A stretch of DNA of 32,677 nt, taken from DAOOKJ01 sp035360795. Its GTDB lineage: Bacteria > Patescibacteriota > Minisyncoccia > UBA6257. Below the pieces are notes generated by a model. That model worked only from the letters and a program-made list of their open reading frames with translations, made no database searches and was not told the origin of the DNA. The position numbers and the translations under genes are program-made. This document shows, one piece after another, positions 22,401 to 29,096 of the stretch (the first letter of the stretch is position 1; each line of letters begins with the position of its first letter). The DNA lies in NCBI GenBank assembly GCA_035360795.1, contig DAOSBJ010000007.1:1-32677 (forward strand), in the 5' to 3' direction.

Positions 22401-22781
22401 ATGGCAGTAACAGAGAAAAAAAATAAAGAAAACAAACCAAAACCTATAATTTTAGACGCGAAAAATCAGTCTTTAGGTAGAGTCGCCACTTTAACTTCTT
22501 ATTATTTGCAAGATAAGCATAGGCCGGATTATGCTCCGAATAAAACGGGTCAAACAGTGGTGATTGTAAAAAATTTAAAAGATATTACTTTTAAGGGGAC
22601 AAAAATGAAAGTTAAAAAGTATTTTAAACATACTGGCTATTTGGGTCATTTAAAGGAGGAAAAATTAGAGTCTTTATGGAATAAAAATCCAAAAGAAGTT
22701 TTAAGAATGGCAGTAAAAGGAATGCTACCAAAAAATAAATTAAGAGATAAAAGACTTAAAAGATTACAAATTGAAGATTAA
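22401..22781 (+). CDS. rplM: 50S ribosomal protein L13, C-terminally shortened
   Basis: L13 is an early large-subunit assembly protein. The start is the ATG at 22401 (MAVTEKKNKENK), not the in-frame TTG 18 nt earlier. The 126 residues include a charged N-terminal extension, then LDAKNQSLGRVATLTSYYL, KHTGYLGHLKEEKLESLW and the signature VKGMLPKNKLRDKRLKRL. It stops there, without the usual C-terminal tail containing the GxxHPHxAQ pattern (about 15-20 residues). It pairs with rpsI as in most bacteria. Confidence 0.96.
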   Translation: MAVTEKKNKENKPKPIILDAKNQSLGRVATLTSYYLQDKHRPDYAPNKTGQTVVIVKNLKDITFKGTKMKVKKYFKHTGYLGHLKEEKLESLWNKNPKEVLRMAVKGMLPKNKLRDKRLKRLQIED

Positions 22782-22791
22782 ATCAAAACCT

Positions 22792-23235
22792 ATGGCAGAA
22801 ACCAAAAAAAAGACAACTGAGAAAGTGGTTAAAGAAAAAACAACGCCGTCAAAATATATTCAAGCAATTGGCAGAAGAAAAGAGGCGATTGCAACTGTAA
22901 GGCTTTCAAAAGATAAGCCACAAATAATTATAAATGATAAAAATCTTGATGACTACTTTCCAGTTAAATCATTACAAAATAAAATTTTAGAACCATTTTC
23001 AAAAGCAAAAGTTGAAAATAAATTTCTTATTACGGTAAAAGTTAGGGGTGGAGGACTAACTGGTCAAGCGGAGGCAATTAGATTAGGGATTAGCCGGGCA
23101 TTAATAAAATTAGATAATACTTTAAAGCCAACTTTAAAAAAATATAAACTTTTAACAAGAGATAGCAGGGTAGTGGAAAGGAAAAAGTATGGATTAAAAA
23201 AAGCAAGAAAGAGACCTCAGTGGGCGAAAAGATAA
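22792..23235 (+). CDS. rpsI: 30S ribosomal protein S9
   Basis: The start is taken as the ATG at 22792 (MAETKKKTTEKVV); the TTG 21 nt earlier would overlap rplM. There are 147 residues, with a Lys-rich N-terminal extension of ~25 residues before the core YIQAIGRRKEAIATVRLSK. VKVRGGGLTGQAEAIRLGISRAL and the C-terminal LTRDSRVVERKKYGLKKARK are canonical, and the last residues are KR, the dipeptide that touches the P-site tRNA anticodon. It is the last gene of the run and is followed by a strong terminator. Confidence 0.97.
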   Translation: MAETKKKTTEKVVKEKTTPSKYIQAIGRRKEAIATVRLSKDKPQIIINDKNLDDYFPVKSLQNKILEPFSKAKVENKFLITVKVRGGGLTGQAEAIRLGISRALIKLDNTLKPTLKKYKLLTRDSRVVERKKYGLKKARKRPQWAKR

Positions 23236-23243
23236 AAAGGCTT

Positions 23244-23290
23244 GCCCGCCCAAGTTTCGAAGAAATTTGGGCGGGCGATTTTTATTTTCC
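23244..23290. terminator. Strong, probably bidirectional intrinsic terminator
   Basis: A 15-bp stem (23244-23258 with 23262-23276) has one G-T wobble, GC-rich outer arms GCCCGCCC/GGGCGGGC and a GAA loop. It is followed on the + strand by GATTTTTATTTT. On the minus strand, AAGCCTTTTTATC follows the stem, so it can also stop the converging PEGA gene. It is by far the most GC-rich element in the window. Confidence 0.9.
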
Positions 23291-23291
23291 T

Positions 23292-24641
23292 TTAATATGA
23301 TATTTCGTTTATTCCTTCGTTAGTGACAAAGAAGATTCTTTTTAAAATTTTGTCAAAAAAGACAGTATCTGGTAAAACATTTTCGGCTATTGAAATAAAT
23401 TTTTCATTTTCTAAATCATAAACTTTTAAGTTATCATCTTTTACAATTAACCAATAATTTTCTTTTAGAAATTGAATTGGCTTTATAAAAGATTCTATTA
23501 GTTTTGTGGTTTTATCTGTAAGATTATAAATAGTCCACTCTTTTTCTTTATCTTTTGATTGAAAGACAATTATATCCATATTGATAAAATCTGATTCCCC
23601 GGCATTTTCAGAAATATTGACCGGCAGATTAGAGTCTGCTGCTTCTAAATAGTATAATTTGCCCTCGCTGGTAATAATTAAAAAATGTTCTTGTTCTATA
23701 TCTTTTCTAATTTTGGCTTTTTCTAAATTTTTTGTCTCAAAACTAAAAAGAGAAAGAGTGGTGCTTACAAAAGGAGGATTAAGATTTATTTTTGTCAGAA
23801 GACCGCTTTTATCCAAAAAATAAAGATTATTTGCATTATTGATAAACTCTGAACTTTCTCCTTCATAAATTAAAGATAAGGTATTAGCTAAAGAATCATA
23901 AAGAAAGATTGCATCTTTAGTCTGAATAATAATTTTGTTTTCTTCATTGTCAGTAAATGCTGCTTTTTTGATTTCTTTCGACAGTTTTGAATTTATTTCC
24001 TTTAGTTGCTGTTCAAAGATAGTATTTAAAGATTGGCTGACAATATTTAAATCGCGCAACAAACTTTTTAAAGGCAAAATTATCTGCCAGCTATTGGATT
24101 TAATTTCAGTTAATATTTTTTTTGAAACAAAATTAATTTCTAGAGGTAAAACGGGAGAAGTGAAAATTTCTTCGGTTTTTTTAGTTTCTCTATCAAAAAT
24201 TTCCCATAAATAAATTATCTTTGCATTTTTGTCTTTTATTTTTTGAAGGTAGAGAATACGGTTATTATCTTTTGAAAAATAGATGTTTACAATATCTGGT
24301 TTTTCAACTAATAATTTTTTTGGCCAGTTTAGGGGCAAGAGATAAATATCATCTACAATAGTTTCTTGATTTAACTGGATTGTAATTTTCTGTTCATAGG
24401 GTAGGTAGCCGTTTAAAAAACAATTTATTAAATATTCGCCTGGTTTTAATTTAATATTTAAATTACCATTTAAAGGAGAATAAATTTTTTCGTTTATTTT
24501 AATTTGAGCAGTTGAAGGGTAGACTTTTAATTTTAAACTGCCAAGAGAAAGATTGCTATTTTTGTAATTTACAAAAAGAAAAACACCCCCAATGGCAAGG
24601 GCTAAAACAAGGATGATTAGAAGAATGGTTTTCTTTGTCAT
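23292..24641 (-). CDS. PEGA-domain membrane-anchored protein
   Basis: This is a 449-residue protein. Residues ~4-25 (TILLIILVLALAIGGVFLFV) form an N-terminal membrane anchor or uncleaved signal. Residues ~34-104 form a PEGA domain, a small beta-sandwich found on the outside of many bacteria and archaea: SLKLKVYPSTAQIKINEKIY, LNIKLKPGEYLINCFLNGY and YEQKITIQLNQE. The remaining ~340 residues contain repeated strand-rich stretches such as NRILYLQKIKD, KIIIQTKDAIFLYDSL and NLYFLDKSGLLTKINL, which suggest a beta-propeller-like fold. An envelope role is inferred. The gene converges on rpsI across the shared terminator and diverges from ftsW. Confidence 0.75.
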   Translation of the reverse strand: MTKKTILLIILVLALAIGGVFLFVNYKNSNLSLGSLKLKVYPSTAQIKINEKIYSPLNGNLNIKLKPGEYLINCFLNGYLPYEQKITIQLNQETIVDDIYLLPLNWPKKLLVEKPDIVNIYFSKDNNRILYLQKIKDKNAKIIYLWEIFDRETKKTEEIFTSPVLPLEINFVSKKILTEIKSNSWQIILPLKSLLRDLNIVSQSLNTIFEQQLKEINSKLSKEIKKAAFTDNEENKIIIQTKDAIFLYDSLANTLSLIYEGESSEFINNANNLYFLDKSGLLTKINLNPPFVSTTLSLFSFETKNLEKAKIRKDIEQEHFLIITSEGKLYYLEAADSNLPVNISENAGESDFINMDIIVFQSKDKEKEWTIYNLTDKTTKLIESFIKPIQFLKENYWLIVKDDNLKVYDLENEKFISIAENVLPDTVFFDKILKRIFFVTNEGINEISY

Positions 24642-24660
24642 AAAAAATATAATTGTTTCT

Positions 24661-24669
24661 ATTATACCA
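24661..24669 (-). promoter_or_regulatory. Extended -10 promoter of the PEGA gene
   Basis: Read on the minus strand, TGGTATAAT is a complete extended -10 element about 19 nt before the ATG at 24641. No strong -35 box is visible. The predicted leader is about 13 nt and has no Shine-Dalgarno sequence. Confidence 0.55.
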
Positions 24670-24711
24670 TATAACGCGAAAATTTGAGAAAAAAAGAAAA
24701 ATATTATAAAA

Positions 24712-24717
24712 TATAAT
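24712..24717 (+). promoter_or_regulatory. Possible -10 box of ftsW
   Basis: TATAAT lies 8 nt before the ftsW ATG, so transcription would begin within one or two bases of the start codon. A TTGAGA at 24684 is 22 bp upstream, too far for a normal -35. The call rests on the -10 hexamer and its position in the divergent gap. Confidence 0.4.
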
Positions 24718-24725
24718 TATAACTT

Positions 24726-25826
24726 ATGAGTCTTAATTATAGTAAAATTCTAATTACTCTTACCATTGTTTTGCTTATTTTTGGTCTTTTGACTCTTTTT
24801 AGCGCTTCTGTAGTAGTTGCTCAGCAGGATTATGGTGATGCTTTTTATTTTGTAAAAAGGCAAATAATCCAAGGAGTTATTTTGGGAGGAGTAGTTGCTT
24901 TTTTGGCTTCAAGACTTCCTTTAAGTTTTTGGCAAAAATTAGCCCCTTTGCTTTTAATTTTTAATGTTATTTTAGTGGCTTTGTGTTTTGTTCCGCCGTT
25001 TAAAGTTGCAAATGCCCCTGCCCTACGTTGGCTCAAAATAGGACCAATTAGTTTCCAGCCATCTGAATTTTTAAAAATTACTTATCCTGCTTTTTTAGCG
25101 GCAATTTTATGTCGTTCTAACCCAAAAGAAAGAAAAAAAGTGTTTGGCAAACCTTTTTTGACTTTTCTTTTTTCTTTTGGTTTAATAAGCGGTTTAATGT
25201 TCATTCAGCCCTCAACCGGTACGGTTTTGATTATTGGTTTAGCGAGTTTGGCAATTTATTTTACCAGCGGTTTGAGTTTAAAACAAATTATAGTTTTAAT
25301 AATAATAACAATTATTGTTGGCAGTTATTTATTTAAAGTAAGTCCTTATCGACTTCAAAGAATTATTTCATTTAAAGAAGGAGAGGAGGATCCCTTAAAA
25401 AGTGGTTATCATATTGAACAGTCTTTAATTGGAATTGGTTCAGGTGGAATTTTCGGTTTGGGTTTCTTAAAATCAGTTCAAAAGTTTTTTTATCTACCAG
25501 AGAGTCACACTGATTCCATTTTCTCTGTGATATCTGAAGAATTTGGTTTCATTGGCTCAATAATTTTGATTGTTCTTTATCTTTCTTTGATTTTAGTAGG
25601 TTTAAAAATCGCTAGCAAATCTATAAATAATTTCAATAAATTTTTTGCTATTGGTTTAATTTCCCATATAGGTTTTCAAACTTTTATTAACATTGCAGTG
25701 ATGACAAAAATAATTCCTGCGACTGGTGTTCCTTTGCCTTTTATAAGTTATGGCAGTTCTTCGCTTATTACTAGTTTGGTAAGTATTGGCATTCTGTCAA
25801 AAATTGCCTCAGAAGTGTATAATTAA
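24726..25826 (+). CDS. ftsW: Peptidoglycan glycosyltransferase FtsW (SEDS family)
   Basis: This multi-spanning SEDS protein polymerises lipid II into glycan strands at the division septum, working with a class B PBP. It is 366 residues long with about ten hydrophobic segments. SEDS motifs are LRWLKIGPISFQPSEFLKI, SGYHIEQSLIGIGSGGIFGLGF, LPESHTDSIFSVISEEFGFIG, and the C-terminal TGVPLPFISYGSSSLITSL, the latter typical of both FtsW and RodA. The assignment to FtsW rather than RodA rests on murG directly following (6 nt), as in the dcw cluster. No partner PBP is in the window. Confidence 0.88.
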   Translation: MSLNYSKILITLTIVLLIFGLLTLFSASVVVAQQDYGDAFYFVKRQIIQGVILGGVVAFLASRLPLSFWQKLAPLLLIFNVILVALCFVPPFKVANAPALRWLKIGPISFQPSEFLKITYPAFLAAILCRSNPKERKKVFGKPFLTFLFSFGLISGLMFIQPSTGTVLIIGLASLAIYFTSGLSLKQIIVLIIITIIVGSYLFKVSPYRLQRIISFKEGEEDPLKSGYHIEQSLIGIGSGGIFGLGFLKSVQKFFYLPESHTDSIFSVISEEFGFIGSIILIVLYLSLILVGLKIASKSINNFNKFFAIGLISHIGFQTFINIAVMTKIIPATGVPLPFISYGSSSLITSLVSIGILSKIASEVYN

Positions 25827-25831
25827 AATTT

Positions 25832-27025
25832 ATGATCAAATCTAATTCAACTTTAAAAATAGTTCTGACTGGTGGCGGGAGCGGTGGCCATACTTTTCCG
25901 TTAATAGCAGTTTTAAGAGAGTTGAAAAAAATAAAAGAGGAAAATAATCTACCTTTGGAATTTATTTATCTTGGGCCAAATGATTTTACTTTGGAATATA
26001 TAAAAAAAGAAGGAATTGAAGTTAAAACAATAATTACCGGTAAATTCCGACGTTCTTTTAGCCCGATAGACATTTTAAATAACATCTTAGATATTTTTAA
26101 AATCATCTTTGGTTTATTTCAAACATTTGTTTATCTTTTTTTAATAATGCCAGACATAGTTTTTGCCAAAGGCGGCTATGGTTCTTTTCCAGTAATTTTC
26201 ATCAGTACTCTGTTTTTTATTCCTTTTTACCTTCATGAAAGCGACAGCCAGCCTGGTTTAACTAATCATTTAATGGCTCGATTTGCGAAATTAGTTTTTA
26301 TTAGTTTTGAAAGTAGCGCTAAAATTTTCCCTCCCTCAAAAACTAAATTAGTAGGTAATCCAGTACGAGAAGAACTTTTCTACGAAGAGGAAGAAGTTGA
26401 TAAAGTATCATTAAAGAGATCTTTAGGATTAAGTGAAGAATATCCTTTAATTGCTGTTTTGGGCGGTTCTTTAGGAGCTCAGCATATCAATGATTTAATT
26501 TTGGATTCTTTACCTCAATTGATAGAAGAAACAGAAATAATTCATCAAACTGGAACTACGGATTTTGAAAGAGTTTTAAGAGAATCAGAAATTGTCTTCA
26601 AGGAAATTATTGGTTCAGAAGAACGAAAAACATTTTACCATCCGGTTCCATTCATTGAGGAAACGATAATGGGTAAAGAAATGTTTAATTTGAAAGATAT
26701 CTATTTTCTTTCGGATTTGATAGTAGCGAGAGCCGGAAGTGGCTTAATCTTTGAGATTGCTAGAAGCGGCAAGCCGGCAATTTTAATTCCTTTACCTTGG
26801 TCAACAAAAGAACATCAAATAAAAAATGCTTACGAGTATGCAAAAAATGGAGCAGCCATTGTTCTTGAAGAAAAAAATCTCCAGCCTAATATTTTTTCTG
26901 GTCTGATATTTCAGATTTTAAGAGACGAGAAAAAGAAACAAGAAATGAGTCAGGCGGCTCTAAATTTCGCTAAACCTCAGGCAGCGCAAATTATTGCTCA
27001 AGAATTAATTAACAGTCTTGCTTAA
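25832..27025 (+). CDS. murG: UDP-GlcNAc:lipid I GlcNAc transferase MurG
   Basis: MurG adds GlcNAc to lipid I on the inner face of the membrane to form lipid II, the substrate of FtsW. It has 397 residues, somewhat longer than the usual ~360, with extra sequence around residues 225-260. The GT-B signature is clear: LTGGGSGGHTFPLIAVL near the N-terminus, VFAKGGYGSFPVIF and YLHESDSQPGLTN, VLGGSLGAQHIND, LIVARAGSGLIFEIARSGKP, then LIPLPWSTKEHQIKNA. The first glycine-rich loop has GGGSGGH where GGTGGH is more common. It starts 6 nt after ftsW. Confidence 0.95.
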   Translation: MIKSNSTLKIVLTGGGSGGHTFPLIAVLRELKKIKEENNLPLEFIYLGPNDFTLEYIKKEGIEVKTIITGKFRRSFSPIDILNNILDIFKIIFGLFQTFVYLFLIMPDIVFAKGGYGSFPVIFISTLFFIPFYLHESDSQPGLTNHLMARFAKLVFISFESSAKIFPPSKTKLVGNPVREELFYEEEEVDKVSLKRSLGLSEEYPLIAVLGGSLGAQHINDLILDSLPQLIEETEIIHQTGTTDFERVLRESEIVFKEIIGSEERKTFYHPVPFIEETIMGKEMFNLKDIYFLSDLIVARAGSGLIFEIARSGKPAILIPLPWSTKEHQIKNAYEYAKNGAAIVLEEKNLQPNIFSGLIFQILRDEKKKQEMSQAALNFAKPQAAQIIAQELINSLA

Positions 27026-27046
27026 AGTTTAAGCCTCAATTATAAA
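27018..27046 (+). promoter_or_regulatory. Possible promoter of gltX (TTGCTT-17-TATAAA) with a small inverted repeat
   Basis: TTGCTT (27018-27023) overlaps the murG stop and is followed after 17 bp by TATAAA (27041-27046), giving a predicted start near 27053 and a leader of ~14 nt. A 15-nt inverted repeat GCTTAAAGTTTAAGC (27020-27034) lies between the boxes. Confidence 0.45.
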
Positions 27047-27066
27047 ATTAAAAATTATTTTTTAAA

Positions 27067-28575
27067 ATGGATGACCCTCAATCAACTCAAGCGCTTTTTG
27101 GGCCGAGAGTAAGAATGGCGCCAAGTCCCACTGGTTATTTTCATATTGGTAGTGCCAGAACTGCTTTGTTTAATTTTCTCTTTGCCAGAAAAACTGGAGG
27201 GAAATTTATTTTAAGGATAGAAGATACTGATAAATCGCGTTCTAAAAAAGAATACGAAAAAAATATTTTAGATAGTTTAAGATGGCTGAAATTAGACTGG
27301 GATGAAGGACCTGAAAAGGAAGGAGAATTCGGTCCTTATCGTCAGAGCGAGAGATTAGATATTTATGAGAAATATCTTAAACAGTTGCTTGAGGAGGGTA
27401 AGGCCTACTATTGTTTTTGTTCTCCAGAAGAGTTGGAGATCCAGCGTCAGGAAATGATTACTCGGGGGATGGCGCCCCGTTATTCTGGCCGTTGTCGGGA
27501 TTTACCAGAAGAAACTGTAAAAAAATACTTAAAAGAAGGGAAAAAAGCGGTTATTCGTTTAAAAATCCCCCCTCAAAAACTTAAGTTTCAGGACGTTATT
27601 AGGGGTGAAATTGAGGTAGATTTGTCTTTAATTGGCGATATTGTAATTGCTAAAAGTTTAAGAGAGCCCTTATATAATTTGAGTGCGACAATTGATGATT
27701 ATTTAATGGAAATAACGCATGTAATTAGAGGAGAAGACCATATTTCTAATACCCCCAAGCAAATTATTCTGGCTGAGGCATTAGGCTTTCCTAGGCCTAT
27801 TTATGCGCATTTGCCGATGATTTTAGGGCCGGATAGGTCTAAATTAAGTAAGCGTCATGGAGCAATGGCAGTGACAGATTATCGTCAATTGGGATATTTG
27901 CCTCAAGCATTAGTGAATTTTTTGGCTTTATTAGGCTGGCATCCTCAAGATGATAATGAAATTTTGAGTTTAGAAGAAATTATCGAAAAGTTTAGTTTAG
28001 AACGAGTTCAAAAAGGTGGAGCAATTTTCAACCTCAAAAAATTGGATTGGCTTAATAGCAGTTATCTAAGAAAGATGGATTTTGATGATATAATGTCTCA
28101 ATTTATCGATTATGTGAAAAATTATTCCCCCTATTCTGATTTTTTAAAAAAATACGATGAATCGTATTTAAAAAAAGTGATAGAGATTGACCTACCAAGA
28201 ATTACTAAATTTAGCGATGTTTTCACTCTTTTTGATTTTTTCTTTAAGGATAAATTGGACTACAAAAAAGAACTATTATTTTGGAAAGAAATGACTGAGA
28301 CTGATTTAAGAAAAGCATTAGAGGATGCAGTTGAGATAGTGGAAAAAATTCCGAAAGAAGATTTTAATAAAATAAATCTTCAAATAAAGTTTTATGAATT
28401 TATAGACAAAGAGGGGGCTTATCAGGGAAATAGGGGACGCTTGCTTTGGCCGTTAAGAGCATCTTTGTCAGGCAAAGAAGTTTCTCCTGGGCCATTTGAA
28501 ATAGCAGAAGTGTTAGGAAAAGAAGAAACTATTAAACGATTAAAACAAGCGCTAGATAAATTAGATAAAAAATAA
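27067..28575 (+). CDS. gltX: Glutamate--tRNA ligase
   Basis: This is a class I synthetase that loads glutamate on tRNA-Glu and, because gatA is present, probably also on tRNA-Gln. It is 502 residues long. The HIGH motif is PSPTGYFHIGSARTALFNF (starting at residue 20), followed by GGKFILRIEDTD. The KMSKS-type motif is KLSKRHGA (259-266). A short N-terminal extension (MDDPQSTQALFGP) precedes the catalytic fold. The C-terminal anticodon-binding region is helical. Whether it is discriminating cannot be read with certainty; the absence of glnS from the window says little. It interrupts what would be the murG-murC order of the dcw cluster. Confidence 0.96.
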   Translation: MDDPQSTQALFGPRVRMAPSPTGYFHIGSARTALFNFLFARKTGGKFILRIEDTDKSRSKKEYEKNILDSLRWLKLDWDEGPEKEGEFGPYRQSERLDIYEKYLKQLLEEGKAYYCFCSPEELEIQRQEMITRGMAPRYSGRCRDLPEETVKKYLKEGKKAVIRLKIPPQKLKFQDVIRGEIEVDLSLIGDIVIAKSLREPLYNLSATIDDYLMEITHVIRGEDHISNTPKQIILAEALGFPRPIYAHLPMILGPDRSKLSKRHGAMAVTDYRQLGYLPQALVNFLALLGWHPQDDNEILSLEEIIEKFSLERVQKGGAIFNLKKLDWLNSSYLRKMDFDDIMSQFIDYVKNYSPYSDFLKKYDESYLKKVIEIDLPRITKFSDVFTLFDFFFKDKLDYKKELLFWKEMTETDLRKALEDAVEIVEKIPKEDFNKINLQIKFYEFIDKEGAYQGNRGRLLWPLRASLSGKEVSPGPFEIAEVLGKEETIKRLKQALDKLDKK

Positions 28576-28648
28576 AAAATGACAACGAAGCTTTTATCTT
28601 TTATCTTTTATCTTTTATTTTTTATTTTTAATTTTTTATTTAATTACT
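28568..28648. repeat. A/T-only spacer with 13-bp inverted repeat and CTTTTAT tandem repeat
   Basis: AAAAATAAAAAAT (28568-28580, covering the gltX stop) pairs perfectly with ATTTTTTATTTTT (28617-28629). In the loop, CTTTTAT is repeated four times without interruption (28591-28618). A long T-rich tail follows. This could act as a weak terminator for gltX or simply be a mutational A/T spacer. Confidence 0.5.
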
Positions 28649-29008
28649 ATGCTCGACAATAATTGCATTTTTTGTAAGATTATCGAGGGAGAAATTCCCT
28701 CGCAAAAATATTACGAAGACAATAATTTCTTGGCAATTTATGACATTAATCCCATTAGCGAGGGTCATTTAGTAATCTTCTCTAAAAATCATTATAAAAA
28801 TATTTCCGAGATGCCAGAGGATGAATTTAAAAGAATCTGTTTAAAAGCGCGAGAATTAGCCGAAAAACAAATGAAAGAGATTAAAAGTGATGGCTATCAC
28901 CTTTTAATTAACCAAGGAGAAGCGGCTCAGTCAGGAGTTCCACATCGGCCCCATATTCATATCATTCCCAGAAGATTTGGAGACGGAATTAAAATAGACC
29001 CAAGATAA
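28649..29008 (+). CDS. HIT-family nucleotide hydrolase or transferase
   Basis: This is a 119-residue histidine-triad protein that likely acts on purine nucleotide adducts (Hint type). The N-terminus CIFCKIIEGEIPS with Cys6 and Cys9 is the Hint/zinc-type opening, followed by AIYDINPISEGHLVIFSK. Near the C-terminus the triad reads VPHRPHIHIIPR: His102 and His104 match the nucleophile and the third histidine, but the first histidine (His99) is three residues before the nucleophile instead of two, so one residue appears to be inserted or Arg100 occupies its place. Activity is probable but not certain. It is flanked on both sides by A/T-only spacers. Confidence 0.88.
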   Translation: MLDNNCIFCKIIEGEIPSQKYYEDNNFLAIYDINPISEGHLVIFSKNHYKNISEMPEDEFKRICLKARELAEKQMKEIKSDGYHLLINQGEAAQSGVPHRPHIHIIPRRFGDGIKIDPR

Positions 29009-29072
29009 TAAATAAAAGATAATAAATAATAAATAAAATAAAATTATACAAAATAAAAAACCAAAAATTAAA

Positions 29073-29086
29073 TTCTCGCGCGAGAA
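29073..29086. promoter_or_regulatory. 14-bp palindrome at the murC start
   Basis: TTCTCGCGCGAGAA is a perfect inverted repeat with a CGCGCG core, standing out in an A/T-only spacer. It lies 10 nt before the first recognised murC start codon and inside the open murC frame. It might be an operator, a hairpin near the ribosome landing site, or chance coding sequence. Confidence 0.3.
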
Positions 29087-29096
29087 AAGAATCCAT

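Noticed and set aside
28591..28618. CTTTTAT repeats as a CRISPR array
   Set aside because: Units are 7 bp, directly abutting, with no spacers and no cas genes.
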